Made by a program: the position numbers and the translations under genes
Part shown: positions 18,449 to 27,643 of the stretch, in pieces
Layout: each line of letters starts with the position of its first letter
Position numbering within the stretch: position 1 is the first letter of the stretch
Source of the DNA: Nocardia alni
Lineage (GTDB): Bacteria > Actinomycetota > Actinomycetes > Mycobacteriales > Mycobacteriaceae
DNA: 61,195 nucleotides
Assembly (NCBI RefSeq): GCF_019038435.1
Contig: NZ_JAGPOX010000045.1
Span: forward strand, 1-61,195
Direction of reading: 5' to 3'
Notes under the pieces: generated by a model
Database searches by the model: none
What the model was told of the DNA's origin: nothing
Seen by the model: the letters and a program-made list of their open reading frames with translations, nothing else

Positions 18449-18994
18449 TCAGTCCAGCCGGAAGTCTGATCCGCAGGACACGAGCCGGACGCGGCCGCCG
18501 GGATGCGTGGCCGCTGCGAGGACCTCATTGATGTGCGAGATGATTTGTGGCGCAGATAATCCGGTGGAACCGGCTTGCGCGGTGTGGCCGTCCGAGAGCA
18601 GGTCGACGTCGAAACCCAGGCTTTGGGCCGCCCGGACGGTGGCGTCGATGCAATAGTCGCTGGCCGCGCCGCCGACGACTACCGTATCGACGTCCAGGTC
18701 GGTCAGGGTCGCGGCGAGGTCGGTTCCATAGAAGGAATCCGTGGCCGCTTTCGTCAGAAATCGATCGGTGGGCCTTGCGTCCAGCTCCGGGTGCAGCGCC
18801 CAGCCCGGGGTGTCGAGGGCCGGTTCGCCGGATGAGTCGGTGTGCTGGATGAACACGATCGGGATGTCCCCACGCCGTCCCGCTGCGATCACGGTGTTGA
18901 GGCCAGCGATCAACACCTCTGGCTGCCAGCAACTTTCGAGGACAGCTATCTGCGCGTCGATGATGAGGATCGCCCTGGACCGCGAATCGAGCAT
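18449..18994 (-). CDS. Isochorismatase-like cysteine hydrolase
   Basis: A 181-residue member of the isochorismatase/nicotinamidase hydrolase superfamily. The Asp of the catalytic triad is in AILIIDAQIAVL, the Lys in FLTKAATDSFYGTDL, and the Cys in VVGGAASDYCIDATVRAA, preceded by the family's non-prolyl cis-peptide region. Members hydrolyse amides, ureas or vinyl ethers; nicotinamidase-specific metal ligands are not evident, so the substrate is open. The ATG at 18994 (MLDSRSRAILIID) aligns with family N-termini; a start at 19105 would add an atypical extension. A perfect TACTAC-N5-GTAGTA palindrome lies 30 nt upstream and may be its operator. Confidence 0.88.
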   Translation of the reverse strand: MLDSRSRAILIIDAQIAVLESCWQPEVLIAGLNTVIAAGRRGDIPIVFIQHTDSSGEPALDTPGWALHPELDARPTDRFLTKAATDSFYGTDLAATLTDLDVDTVVVGGAASDYCIDATVRAAQSLGFDVDLLSDGHTAQAGSTGLSAPQIISHINEVLAAATHPGGRVRLVSCGSDFRLD

Positions 18995-19023
18995 GTCGAC
19001 TCCGATCGAGCGCTGCCGGTAAT

Positions 19024-19040
19024 TACTACGAATTGTAGTA
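19024..19040. promoter_or_regulatory. Palindrome TACTAC-GAATT-GTAGTA upstream of the isochorismatase-like gene
   Basis: A perfect 6-bp inverted repeat with a 5-nt spacer, 30 nt before the likely start codon, in locally AT-rich DNA. It is a candidate operator; no regulator gene is adjacent. The rest of the 19041-19304 gap shows no gene. Confidence 0.45.
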
Positions 19041-19304
19041 CTGCGAGCGGGAGGTGACCAGGGCGCTCCTCTCAGGACCAGGAGCCAGGAACTTTCCTGA
19101 TTCACTTACTCCGATGCGGTGGCCGATACGGCTTGGTTTCATTGCGGCAGCGACGATGCCGGTCTGCTAGTGCCAGGGCTCGGTGCCGACACCGCGCGGC
19201 ATGAGCGCGGTTCTCGGGGTCGGCGTCGACCGGCCACTCCGCCAGAGTCCCGGCATCGAGATGCGCACACAGGCATCACCATTGTCCCCGGCCTTCGGAG
19301 GGCG

Positions 19305-21254
19305 TTAATGTGTTGCGTCCATGGGGAATTCGGTGGTCTCGGGACCGCCTGCCGGGATGACAGGCAGGGTTACCGAGGATGGGTGTGCTGGGTCGTGGAG
19401 GATGGTTTGGGTGGCGCCCTGGACATCGGGGGTGGTGCCGAAGGGTTGGCCGGTGTTGGGGTTGGGGGCGAATTGGGGGTAGTCGCTGCTGGAGATTTCG
19501 AGGCGGATGCGGGAGCCGGCCTTGACCAGGTAGCTGGTGGGCCAGATCTTGATCGTGTACTGGTAGGGCCGGCCGGGGACGGTGGGTGTGGGGTTCTCCA
19601 GGGAGTCGCGGAAGGGGGTGCGGATGATCCCGTCGTTGAGGTTCATGGTGGAGCCGTCGGGCGCTACCTCGACCAGTTTCGCGGTGAAGTCGGTGTCGGG
19701 CGCGGTGGAGGACGCCCAGAGTTTCACCTCGGTCGGGCCGGTGATCTCGGTGTCGGCGGACATCGCGGCCGTGGTGTAGGTGAGCACGTCGGAGCGCTGT
19801 TCGACGACATATTGATCGTAGGGGCCCTGCGGGCCACTGCTCGCGCCGCAACAGGAGTGGCCGCCGGCGCTGGGGACGGGATCGTTCGGATCGTAGTAGT
19901 AGGTGTCGGGGGCCTGCGAGTCCTTCGGCTGCGCCGCGGTGAGCTGGCCGAAGCGGCCCGTCTCGCCGTTGCCGCCGTTGCCGGACAGGTAGTAGGTGGT
20001 CCAGCGGGTGTTGGGCAGCGGCCAGGCGGTCGCCGTCTTCCACTTGTTCGCGCCCATCAGGAAGTAGTCGACCGTGGGCGCACCTGCGACCTTGTTGTCC
20101 TGACCTTTCAGGAAATGGTCGTACCACGCCAGCATCAGGTCGTTGACCGGGCTGCTGCCGTTCGGATCTGCCATATCGTCGAGCATGGGCGCGGAGACAT
20201 CGGCGCCGGGCCTGCCCCAGCCGACGTGATCCCACGGACCGATCACGATGCGCTGATTGGCACGGGCCTGCGAGGTGCCGCCGCGCTGCACCATACCGGT
20301 GAAATTCTCTGTGCCACCGGCCAGGAAGGCGTCATACCAGCCCTCGAAGTCGAGCACCGGGATCTTCACGTTCGGGTATTTGTCGCGGATGCTCCACTGC
20401 TTCCAGTAGTCGTCCCGCGTGGGATGCCGCATCCAGTCGAAGAACCAGGGGGCGACGTTCGTATCGCCCGGATGCATCGGCGGGAATTGCTGGTACGGGC
20501 GATAGGCCATCCAGCGGGTGAACTGCGCCGAATCGTTCTGCAGCTGTTGGGCCGTCGCGGTGTCGCCGCGATTGACCGCGGCCGTCTCACCGATCGTACC
20601 CATCGCCCACGGCTCGATGAACGCCAAGCGGAACTCGCCGCCCTCGTAGGTCCAGCCGTCGTAATAGTCGGACGCGGTGTTCGAGGGCACGATGGTGACC
20701 AGGTGCGGCGGGGCGGTGACCGCCGAAAGCCATTGCGTGGCACCCACATACGAGGAGCCGTACATGCCCACCTTACCGTTGGAGCCGGGCAGCCGCGCGG
20801 CCCACTCCACCGAGTCGTACCCGTCGTTCTGATCGTTGGCGAATTCGGTGAAGGTGCCGCCTGACGCGCCCTGACCCCGAATATCCTGCACGACAACGAG
20901 ATAGCAGTGCGAGGCGAACCAGTCGGGACTCTGGAACCGGTACGGCTGGATCTGCGCCTCCGTCTTGCCGTACTGGGTGCGCATGAGAATCACCGGCACC
21001 GGATCCTTGGTCCGGGGGCGATACACATCGGCCTTCAGCACGACGCCATCGCGCATGGTGGCGGGCACATTCGTCTGCTCGTCGACCGCACAGCTGCCAC
21101 GCCCCTGCGCAGGCGGCCACTTCGCCGCTGCCTGGGGCCCGCCGCCGGACGAACCGCTCCCCGATCCCCCGCACCCGCTCAGGATCAGCACCCCGGCGGC
21201 CACCATCGCGGCCGCGCGGACAATTCGATTGCGCCACCGACGATTCCCCGACAT
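19305..21254 (-). CDS. Lipoprotein CocE/NonD-type hydrolase (X-Pro dipeptidyl-peptidase S15 family)
   Basis: A 649-residue exported serine hydrolase. The N-terminus has a signal peptide with a lipobox (AAGVLILSGCGGSGSGSSGG), so it is probably anchored to the outer face of the membrane. The alpha/beta-hydrolase part starts DGVVLKADVYRP, with nucleophile Ser in GMYGSSYVGATQW, acid DTDFTAKLVEV and catalytic His in GPWDHVGWG. A C-terminal jelly-roll domain (TEVKLWASST, SGSRIRLEISSSDYPQFAPN-like segment) follows. The family includes cocaine esterase, glutaryl-7-ACA acylase and X-Pro dipeptidyl peptidases; the real substrate is unknown. The ATG at 21254 starts the signal peptide; a start at 21311 would put extra residues in front. 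Monocistronic by position. Confidence 0.9.
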   Translation of the reverse strand: MSGNRRWRNRIVRAAAMVAAGVLILSGCGGSGSGSSGGGPQAAAKWPPAQGRGSCAVDEQTNVPATMRDGVVLKADVYRPRTKDPVPVILMRTQYGKTEAQIQPYRFQSPDWFASHCYLVVVQDIRGQGASGGTFTEFANDQNDGYDSVEWAARLPGSNGKVGMYGSSYVGATQWLSAVTAPPHLVTIVPSNTASDYYDGWTYEGGEFRLAFIEPWAMGTIGETAAVNRGDTATAQQLQNDSAQFTRWMAYRPYQQFPPMHPGDTNVAPWFFDWMRHPTRDDYWKQWSIRDKYPNVKIPVLDFEGWYDAFLAGGTENFTGMVQRGGTSQARANQRIVIGPWDHVGWGRPGADVSAPMLDDMADPNGSSPVNDLMLAWYDHFLKGQDNKVAGAPTVDYFLMGANKWKTATAWPLPNTRWTTYYLSGNGGNGETGRFGQLTAAQPKDSQAPDTYYYDPNDPVPSAGGHSCCGASSGPQGPYDQYVVEQRSDVLTYTTAAMSADTEITGPTEVKLWASSTAPDTDFTAKLVEVAPDGSTMNLNDGIIRTPFRDSLENPTPTVPGRPYQYTIKIWPTSYLVKAGSRIRLEISSSDYPQFAPNPNTGQPFGTTPDVQGATQTILHDPAHPSSVTLPVIPAGGPETTEFPMDATH

Positions 21255-21488
21255 GCCTCGACCGTAACACCGAGCACCGACACATACGATCGTGTTCGGC
21301 ATCCCGCCCAAAACGGATAAGTTTCACCCTCGAGCACCCCGGCTCGCCCGAGAACTTCGCACCCTGCGGCCAGCATCATCGACTCGGAATGTTCCGTCGT
21401 CGTGCGTCTGCGTGTCCAACGTCCACGCAGGGGCTGATGCACTCGGACCCGCGAAATCCCCGCGCTCCCCGGCTTTTTACTCGGCCGA

Positions 21489-21779
21489 TCACCAAAGCGC
21501 GGAATACTCCGCCGGCGGATTCCTCAGCTCAGGATGCTCGATCGCGTACTCGCGACCATGAATCCGCTCCATCGCATAATGCCACGCCAGGTCATGAAAG
21601 ATCATCCCGCGATACGGTTCGTCCGCCGCCTCGTACGGATACAGCTCCAACGCGTCGGCTCGAGCCCGCGCAGCCGGCAGTCCCCCATACCGCTGCATCA
21701 CCCACGCGAAACAGAGCCGCTCACCCTCCAGATACTCGACGTACTCGTCCTCACCCCATGCGGGTCCAGCCCCATCCAC
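21489..21779 (-). CDS. Small hypothetical acidic protein
   Basis: A 96-residue protein beginning at GTG 21779 (VDGAGPAWGEDEYVEYLEGE) with many aromatic and acidic residues: FAWVMQRYGGLPAARARAD, LYPYEAADEPYRGMIFHD, LAWHYAMERIHG. The composition is balanced and unlike a shadow frame, and it resembles short uncharacterised actinobacterial proteins I remember without a name. No signal peptide, metal motif or membrane segment is clear. It lies between the secreted hydrolase and a YcaQ-like gene, all on the minus strand. The start is uncertain; a longer frame reaches 21917 but its extra part looks non-coding. Confidence 0.55.
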   Translation of the reverse strand: MDGAGPAWGEDEYVEYLEGERLCFAWVMQRYGGLPAARARADALELYPYEAADEPYRGMIFHDLAWHYAMERIHGREYAIEHPELRNPPAEYSALW

Positions 21780-21938
21780 ACACCGAGTGTAGGTGGCGCA
21801 CACGGCGAGTGGACTTCTATCGAACGACGCACATCGCTGAACGACGCACATCGCTGGTCGCACCCGGCATCGCCCGTGATGGCCGATCCGGCAATACCCC
21901 ATCGCTCCCAACCGCATACGTGCCGGGCGGAGGGCCGA

Positions 21939-23213
21939 TCAACCCCGTGCCCGGCCGCGCACCGCATTGCGCAACGGACCCGCGAAATCCCCGCGCTTCC
22001 CGACCTCGACCACATCCAACTCCAGCCAGTCGGCCATCTCGCGCAGCGCACGAGCCAGCTCCGCGGCGACATAGGGGCTGTCCCAGCCCGATTCGGCGAA
22101 CGCGCCCGGCACCAGCAGCCGCCCCGAGGCTCGCTCGGCGCGCAGATCCACCCGGGCCACCAGCTCACCGTCGAGGAGGAAGGCGAATACGTAGTACCCG
22201 TGCACCCGCTTGTGCTCGGGCGTGTAGATCTCGATGCGGAAGTGGAAGTCGAAGATCCGCTCGGCGCGCGGGCGGAAGAAGATCAGCGGGTCGAACGGGC
22301 ACAGCAGCGCCGCGCCCGTGATGCGGCGCGGGGTGCGGGCGGCGGTGTGCAGGTAGGCGGGCTTGTCCCAGCCGTCGACCAGGACCGGTTCGAGTTCACC
22401 CGCGTCGACGAGGTCGGCGATGGCGGGCTCGGTCTGACGACGGTGCAGGCGGTAATAGTCGCGCAGATCGGCCTCGGTACCGACGCCCAGGGCCGTGGCG
22501 GAGCGGCGCACCAGTTCGCGCACCGCCTCGCCCTCCTCCACCCGGCGGGCCAGCACCTGCGGCGGCAGCACTCGCTCGGTCAGATCGTAGTGACGCTGGA
22601 AACCGACTCGCTTGTCCACCGACAGCTCACCGATGGCGAACAACTGCTCACACACCACCTTGGTATCGCTGTAGTTCCAGCCCCAGTGGTCCTTGCTGCG
22701 CGGCCGGTCGAGCTCCAGATGCTTCTCGACCTCACCCGCCGTGCACGCCCCGAACTCGCGAATCACCTCGAGCACATCCTTGGGCAGGTGCGGGCTGCGC
22801 TCGAGCACCTGCCGGGCGCCACCCCACCGCCCATTGCGGAATTGCCCCATCCGCCAGCGCATCAGCGGCCAATCCTCGACCGGGACCACCGCCGCCTCGT
22901 GCGCCCAGTACTCCACCAGCTTGCGCGGGCGACGCACACTGTGACTCCAGGCCGCCTCGTCCAGCAGGGCGCGGTCGTACGCGCCGATCCGGCTGAATAC
23001 CGGCGCGTAGTGTGCCCGCACCACCGCGGACACCGAATCCAGTTGCAGCAGCTGGGTTTTCTCCCACACCCGCGCCACGGTCCGGCGAGTGGGCTCGGCC
23101 TGCGGGCGCGGCGTGGCGAATCCCTGGGCGGCGAGAGCGGTCCGGCGGGCCGCTGCGGCGGTCATGGTACGCACGAGAAGAACGATGCCATGTGGCACCG
23201 ACAAGTTCGCCAT
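21939..23213 (-). CDS. Winged-helix DNA-binding protein of the YcaQ/HTH_42 family
   Basis: A ~424-residue protein of the DUF1006/HTH_42 (PF06224) family, whose studied members (YcaQ in E. coli, AlkX/AZL-type enzymes in Streptomyces) are DNA glycosylases acting on interstrand crosslinks and bulky alkyl adducts. Characteristic segments are VWEKTQLLQLDSVSAVVRAH, YWAHEAAVVPVEDWPLMRWR, a central winged-helix region with HWGWNYSDTKVVCEQLFAIG and RVGFQRHYDLTERVLPP, and the C-terminal ALLCPFDPLIFFRPRAERIF, RVHGYYVFAFLLDG. ATG 23213 and ATG 23165 (MTAAAARRTALA) are both possible starts; neither has an ideal ribosome site, and the shorter form matches family starts better. Divergent from the flavoprotein gene. 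Confidence 0.85.
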   Translation of the reverse strand: MANLSVPHGIVLLVRTMTAAAARRTALAAQGFATPRPQAEPTRRTVARVWEKTQLLQLDSVSAVVRAHYAPVFSRIGAYDRALLDEAAWSHSVRRPRKLVEYWAHEAAVVPVEDWPLMRWRMGQFRNGRWGGARQVLERSPHLPKDVLEVIREFGACTAGEVEKHLELDRPRSKDHWGWNYSDTKVVCEQLFAIGELSVDKRVGFQRHYDLTERVLPPQVLARRVEEGEAVRELVRRSATALGVGTEADLRDYYRLHRRQTEPAIADLVDAGELEPVLVDGWDKPAYLHTAARTPRRITGAALLCPFDPLIFFRPRAERIFDFHFRIEIYTPEHKRVHGYYVFAFLLDGELVARVDLRAERASGRLLVPGAFAESGWDSPYVAAELARALREMADWLELDVVEVGKRGDFAGPLRNAVRGRARG

Positions 23214-23429
23214 TCCACCCGGTCCGCGGCGGTTCCTGGTCCGGCGCGAGCCCGGGCGTTCGGTCTCGAGCGCGACCACCGGCTCGAGCCGCCCGGCCGA
23301 GTTCGTCGTACCCCGGGTCCACAATTGCCGTATCTGATAGGTTGAGTTCCATCGGATACATTCGTGTATCGAAAACCGGACACCGCGCTCCACACCACCA
23401 CACAGGCCCGCAATCGCCGAGGAGTTCGC

Positions 23430-25094
23430 ATGACACAGCAGCCGGATGCCATCGTCGTCGGGGCCGGGCTCGCCGGGCTCGTCGCCACCTACGAGCTCAC
23501 CCGCGCCGGTCGCCGGGTGCTGGTGCTGGACCAGGAGAATCGCAACAATCTCGGCGGGCAGGCGTTCTGGTCGCTCGGCGGCCTGTTCTTCGTGAACAGT
23601 CCCGAACAGCGCCGCATGGGCATCAAGGACTCGTTCGACCTGGCCTGGCAGGACTGGCAGGGTTCGGCCGGATTCGACCGGGACGATCAGGACCTGTGGG
23701 GCCGGCAGTGGGCCCGCGCCTACGTCGAGTTCGCCGCCACCGAGAAGCGGCAGTACCTGCACGATCTGGGCCTGCGGGTGACACCGCTGGTCGGCTGGGC
23801 CGAGCGCGGCGGCTCGAGCGCCGACGGGCACGGCAATTCGGTGCCGCGCTTCCATCTCACCTGGGGTACCGGGCCGGAAGTGGTGCGGGTGTTCCTCGAA
23901 CCGGTCCTCGAGGCCGAGAAGCGTGGACTGGTCGAATTCGCCTTCCGGCACCGCGTGGACGAGCTGATCATCGAGGACGGCGCGGTCGTGGGCGCGCGCG
24001 GCGGCGTGCTCGAGCCCACCGACCTCGAGCGCGGCAAGGCATCCTCGCGAGAGGTGGTGGGCGAGTTCGAGTTTCGCGCGCCAGCGGTGCTCGTCTCGTC
24101 CGGCGGCATCGGCCACAACCATGAGCTGATCCGCAAGAACTGGCCGGTCGATCGGCTGGGCCCGTGCCCGGAGCACATGATCTCGGGTGTGCCCGCGCAC
24201 GTCGACGGCCGGATGCTGGGGATCACCGAGCAGGCGGGTGGGCGGATCGTGAACCGCGACCGCATGTGGAACTACACCGAGGGCATCCACAACTGGAACT
24301 CCATCTGGCCCGACCACGCCATCCGGATCATCCCCGGCCCGTCCTCGATGTGGTTCGACGCCAACGGAAAGCGTTTGGCCGCACCGAATTTCCCCGGGTT
24401 CGACACCAACTCCTCGATGCGGGAGATCCTCGCCGCCGGTTACGACTACTCGTGGTTCGTGCTGAACCAGAGCATCGTGGAGAAGGAGTTCATGCTCTCG
24501 GGGTCCGAGCAGAACCCGGACATCACCGGTAAGGACCTCAAGGTCACCCTCAAGAGCCGCGCCGCCAAGGGCGCCCCCGGCCCGGTGGACGCGTTCCTGA
24601 AGCACGGTGTGGATTTCGTGACCGCGAACAACATCACGGATCTGGTCGCGGGTATGAACAAGCTGGCCCGGGGCCCGCAGCTGGACGTAGCCGATCTCGA
24701 GCGCCAGATCGTCGCCCGCGATCGCGACGTGGCGAACAAGTTCAGCAAGGACGCGCAGCTCATGGCCATCGGCAACGCCCGCCGCGCCCTCGGTGACAAG
24801 ATCGCCCGCGTGGTCAGCCCGCATCGCATCCTCGATCCGGCCCACGGCCCGCTCATCGCGGTCCGGCTCAACGTCCTGACGCGCAAGACCCTCGGCGGCA
24901 TCCAGACCAACCTGGATTCCCAGGTGATCGGCCCGGACGGCACCGGCCTGACCGGCCTGTACGCGGCCGGTGAGGTCGCCGGATTCGGTGGCGGCGGGGT
25001 GCACGGCTACAACGCCCTCGAAGGCACGTTCCTCGGTGGATGCATCTTCTCCGGACGCGCGGCCGGACGGGCAATGACGCGGCGGTCGCGCTGA
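23430..25094 (+). CDS. FAD-binding dehydrogenase, 3-ketosteroid-delta1-dehydrogenase-like
   Basis: A 554-residue flavoprotein of the fumarate reductase/KstD superfamily. The dinucleotide-binding motif VVGAGLAGLVATYELTRAG starts at residue 9 and is followed by VLVLDQENRNNLGGQAFWSL. Later elements are LVSSGGIGHNHELIRKNWP, the C-terminal FAD-contacting GLYAAGEVAGFGGGGVHGYN and EGTFLGGCIFSGRAAGR. It resembles the mycobacterial 'FAD-binding dehydrogenase' Rv0785 (from memory) more than classical KstD, so steroid dehydrogenation is only a family-level guess. ATG 23430 is preceded by GGAG at 23421. The HAD gene follows 32 bp downstream on the same strand. Confidence 0.9.
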   Translation: MTQQPDAIVVGAGLAGLVATYELTRAGRRVLVLDQENRNNLGGQAFWSLGGLFFVNSPEQRRMGIKDSFDLAWQDWQGSAGFDRDDQDLWGRQWARAYVEFAATEKRQYLHDLGLRVTPLVGWAERGGSSADGHGNSVPRFHLTWGTGPEVVRVFLEPVLEAEKRGLVEFAFRHRVDELIIEDGAVVGARGGVLEPTDLERGKASSREVVGEFEFRAPAVLVSSGGIGHNHELIRKNWPVDRLGPCPEHMISGVPAHVDGRMLGITEQAGGRIVNRDRMWNYTEGIHNWNSIWPDHAIRIIPGPSSMWFDANGKRLAAPNFPGFDTNSSMREILAAGYDYSWFVLNQSIVEKEFMLSGSEQNPDITGKDLKVTLKSRAAKGAPGPVDAFLKHGVDFVTANNITDLVAGMNKLARGPQLDVADLERQIVARDRDVANKFSKDAQLMAIGNARRALGDKIARVVSPHRILDPAHGPLIAVRLNVLTRKTLGGIQTNLDSQVIGPDGTGLTGLYAAGEVAGFGGGGVHGYNALEGTFLGGCIFSGRAAGRAMTRRSR

Positions 25095-25126
25095 GCCGCG
25101 CCGGGATGCGCGGCTACGCTCCGGCC

Positions 25127-25831
25127 ATGACCGATCGGCCGCAGGCGTTGCTGTTCGACGTCCAGGGCACCGCCACGGACTTCCACACCACGCTCACCCG
25201 GGCCGGCGAACGCGCCCTGGGCGCGGGCTACCCCGGCCGCGACTGGGCAGGATTCGTCAACGATTGGCGGGCAGCATATTTCGAACGTCTCCGGGCGCAC
25301 AACGACACCGATGGCTGGATCAGCGTCGATTCGGTGTACCGCACCGCCCTGGACGAACTCCTCGACGCCCGAGGCATGGACCTGGATCCGCCCGCACGGG
25401 ACGAACTCACCGCGGCATGGCGACTCCTGGACGCCTGGCCCGACGCGGTACCCGGGCTGACCCGCCTGCGCACCCGATACACCCTGGCCACACTGTCCAA
25501 CGCCGATGTGGCCGCGGTGGTGAGCATCACCCGGCACTGCGACTTCCCGTGGCACGCGGTCTTCGCCGCCGAAATGGCCGGTACGTTCAAGCCGGACCCT
25601 CGCGCATACCGCACGGCCGCAGGCTATCTCGGCCTGGAGCCGGGCCAGATCATGATGGTGGCCAGCCACAAGTACGACATCCGCGCTGCCGCCGAGCTCG
25701 GTTTCAGCACCGCGTTCGTCTCGCGCCCACTCGAATTCGGCGACCCCGCGCTGGCCGACTTCGAGTTCTCGGACGAATTCGACATCAACGCAACGGATTT
25801 CCTCGACCTGGCCGACCAACTCGGCTGCTGA
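25127..25831 (+). CDS. HAD-superfamily hydrolase, haloacid dehalogenase type II-like
   Basis: A 234-residue protein with the L-2-haloacid dehalogenase layout. Motif I is LLFDVQGTATDF with the nucleophilic Asp (family norm DVFGT, so Phe is replaced by Gln). Motif II is LATLSNADVAAVV with Ser-Asn, the Lys is in GTFKPDPRAYRTAA, and the acidic motif IV region is MMVASHKYDIRAAAELGF. These enzymes hydrolyse small 2-haloacids or phosphate esters through an aspartyl intermediate. ATG 25127 (MTDRPQALLFD) fits family starts. It is probably co-transcribed with the upstream FAD dehydrogenase gene. Phosphatase versus dehalogenase activity cannot be settled here. Confidence 0.9.
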   Translation: MTDRPQALLFDVQGTATDFHTTLTRAGERALGAGYPGRDWAGFVNDWRAAYFERLRAHNDTDGWISVDSVYRTALDELLDARGMDLDPPARDELTAAWRLLDAWPDAVPGLTRLRTRYTLATLSNADVAAVVSITRHCDFPWHAVFAAEMAGTFKPDPRAYRTAAGYLGLEPGQIMMVASHKYDIRAAAELGFSTAFVSRPLEFGDPALADFEFSDEFDINATDFLDLADQLGC

Positions 25832-26126
25832 GCGACGCAGGACCCGACCCGCGCGACGAGGAACCGGTGTGACACCGGGTCGTCGGCAGTGCGTCGACCC
25901 CGACGAATCGGCTCGAATTGCGTTGCCCGATGGACGAGCACACCCGGCCGGTGCACGACGTTCGAAACCCCATCTTGCTTTGACAGCAATATTTAAGGTC
26001 AACGCCAGATCGTTACCAGGCTCGCGCCGTTTTCTTAGCGAGAACCGCGGGAGTACACCGCGATTCGCAGTATCGCCGATCCACACGGCCGAAAGTCGCC
26101 GGTGGACTAGTGAACCGAGGTCGATC

Positions 26127-26627
26127 ATGAACACCCTGCTCAGATTCAGCGCCACCGCCACCCTAGCCGTGACCATCGCCGGTCTGACCGTCGGTGCCGC
26201 GAACGCGGCTCCCGGACCGGCCGCCGCCGCAGTCCCGGCGGCGGTAATCCCCGCACCACAGGCACAACCGGTCGACGCTCAGTCCGACTACAACAACGCC
26301 GTGCAGGCCCAACAGGCCGGCGCGGCCAACGGAGCAACGACCGGCGCCATCGCCGGAGCCATCATCGGCGCGCCGATCGGCTGCGTCTTCGGCATCCCCT
26401 TCGGCGCCGTACCGGGCGCGGTTGTCGGAGCCGGAATCGGAGCCATACCCGGCGGGGTGATCGGCTGTGGCGTCGGCGGCGTCATCGGCGGCGGCTTCGG
26501 CGCGCTGATGGGCGGGACGCTCGGCAGTGCCATCGGCGGCTCCGTGGCCGCTCCGAACATCGTGCCGCTGTGCTATCGGGCCGAACCCGCTCTGTACTGC
26601 TACGGGCAGTACCAGGACCAGGACTGA
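26127..26627 (+). CDS. Secreted glycine-zipper protein
   Basis: A 166-residue exported protein. A clear signal peptide (MNTLLRFSATATLAVTIAGL, cleavage expected after ANA) is followed by a Pro/Ala stretch and the segment DYNNAVQAQQAGAANGATTG. A long glycine-zipper region (GAIAGAIIGAPIGCVFGIPF, GAVVGAGIGAIPGGVIGCGV, GGFGALMGGTLGSAIGGS) then runs to a short C-terminus with LCYRAEPALYCYGQY. Four Cys in the mature part could form two disulfides. Glycine zippers insert in or pack against membranes or oligomerise; related small proteins are frequent in Nocardia and mycobacterial cell envelopes without known function. ATG 26127 has GAGG about 8 nt upstream. Confidence 0.85.
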   Translation: MNTLLRFSATATLAVTIAGLTVGAANAAPGPAAAAVPAAVIPAPQAQPVDAQSDYNNAVQAQQAGAANGATTGAIAGAIIGAPIGCVFGIPFGAVPGAVVGAGIGAIPGGVIGCGVGGVIGGGFGALMGGTLGSAIGGSVAAPNIVPLCYRAEPALYCYGQYQDQD

Positions 26628-26671
26628 CGGCCGACTCGAGGACCGAAGACCGACAACCTGGTCAGGACACA

Positions 26672-26710
26672 GGCCGTGCGCGCCCTGGACGACAAGACGC
26701 GCGCACGGCC
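26672..26710. terminator. Perfect 11-bp inverted repeat in the 26628-26932 gap
   Basis: GGCCGTGCGCG (26672-26682) pairs perfectly with CGCGCACGGCC (26700-26710) around a 17-nt loop. It lies between two convergent genes, consistent with a shared terminator, though no T-run follows. The remainder of this 305-bp gene-free stretch shows no gene or RNA that I recognise. Confidence 0.45.
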
Positions 26711-26932
26711 CACCGCTGTCGAGCGGCGGTTCCGACCTCCGCCCACACCTTTTGCTCCCAAAACACCACGCATTCCGGATGCGGCTACCCACGCCGCCTG
26801 CTCAGGCAGTCCGCCTCTACGGCAGCGGCACCACATGGCGTATCGCACTCCCCTACAAGCCGACACCGAACCTCTGGGACGAGCGCGACATCAGCACAGG
26901 GTTAGCCAATCAGCCAGCTTGCCGAGGCGTAT

Positions 26933-27634
26933 TCACGGCAGCCCGTGCGTGCCCAGCGCGTCGAGCAAGCCGGTCCGGCGTTCGGTCGTCGGCAGTGGGT
27001 CGACCCAGGCGAACTGGCAGCCGAGTGCCGTTGCGGCGCCGTCGTTCTCGACGCTGTCGCCGACCATCAGCGTCGATTCGGGACGCACATTCAGCTGCTC
27101 CAGCGTCCACTCGAAGATCGCCGGATCGGGCTTGACCGCACCGACCTCGAACGACAGCGCGTAGAGCTGGACATACCGATCCCAGTCGCGCGCGACGAAG
27201 CACGGCCGCAGGTCGAACGGGATATTGCTGAGGACCGCGACCGCAATTCCATTGCCCGCCAGCGCCTCCAGCACCTTACCGGTGTCCGGGTAGGGCGTCC
27301 ATGACACCGGATCGATCATGCGTGAGTACAGCCGCTGCGCGATCTCACCCTCGATCCCGCCCTGCCGCAACACCTCCCGGTAGACCTTGCGGTGTTGCGC
27401 GGGATCCAGATCCCGCTGCTCCCATGCCCACTGATGCTCCGAATCGAACCGCGCCGCCTGATGCACGGGCACTGTGAGCTGGTGCATGACCTCCGCGGCC
27501 TCGGCCTCGCTCAGGGGTCGCCCGTCCGTTGCGGTCAGGTCGGCGGCCCAGCTGTCATCCGCCTCGAGCCGGAACAGCGTGCCGGAGAAATCGAAGAGCA
27601 CCGCGTCGATAGTCACGCGAGACAGCTTACCCAA
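26933..27634 (-). CDS. HAD-superfamily hydrolase, subfamily IA
   Basis: A ~233-residue HAD phosphatase-like protein. Motif I VLFDFSGTLFRLE has the nucleophilic Asp and second Asp position replaced by Ser. Motif II is VAVLSNIPFDLRP, the Lys is in EVGAVKPDPAIFEWTLEQL, and motif IV is LMVGDSVENDGAATALGCQF. The cap domain is inserted after motif I as in subfamily IA. The start may be ATG 27634 or the GTG at 27616 (VTIDAVLFDF); no ribosome site decides it. It is unrelated in detail to the HAD protein at 25127. Divergent from the ABC ATPase gene, with a TGATCTAGATCA palindrome between them. Confidence 0.87.
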   Translation of the reverse strand: MGKLSRVTIDAVLFDFSGTLFRLEADDSWAADLTATDGRPLSEAEAAEVMHQLTVPVHQAARFDSEHQWAWEQRDLDPAQHRKVYREVLRQGGIEGEIAQRLYSRMIDPVSWTPYPDTGKVLEALAGNGIAVAVLSNIPFDLRPCFVARDWDRYVQLYALSFEVGAVKPDPAIFEWTLEQLNVRPESTLMVGDSVENDGAATALGCQFAWVDPLPTTERRTGLLDALGTHGLP

Positions 27635-27643
27635 GTCATCCCA

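Noticed and set aside
19060..19105. Similarity between 19063-19100 (CGCTCCTCTCAGGACCAGGA) and 58860-58893 (CGCTCCTCTGGACCGGGGCC)
   Set aside because: Only ~30 bp, with gaps, and different contexts; may be chance. An alignment with shuffled controls would decide.
21939..25004. Single 1021-residue minus-strand reading spanning the YcaQ-like gene and the flavoprotein region
   Set aside because: Only the part to ~23213 is coding; the rest is antisense to the FAD dehydrogenase gene with its clear Rossmann motif.
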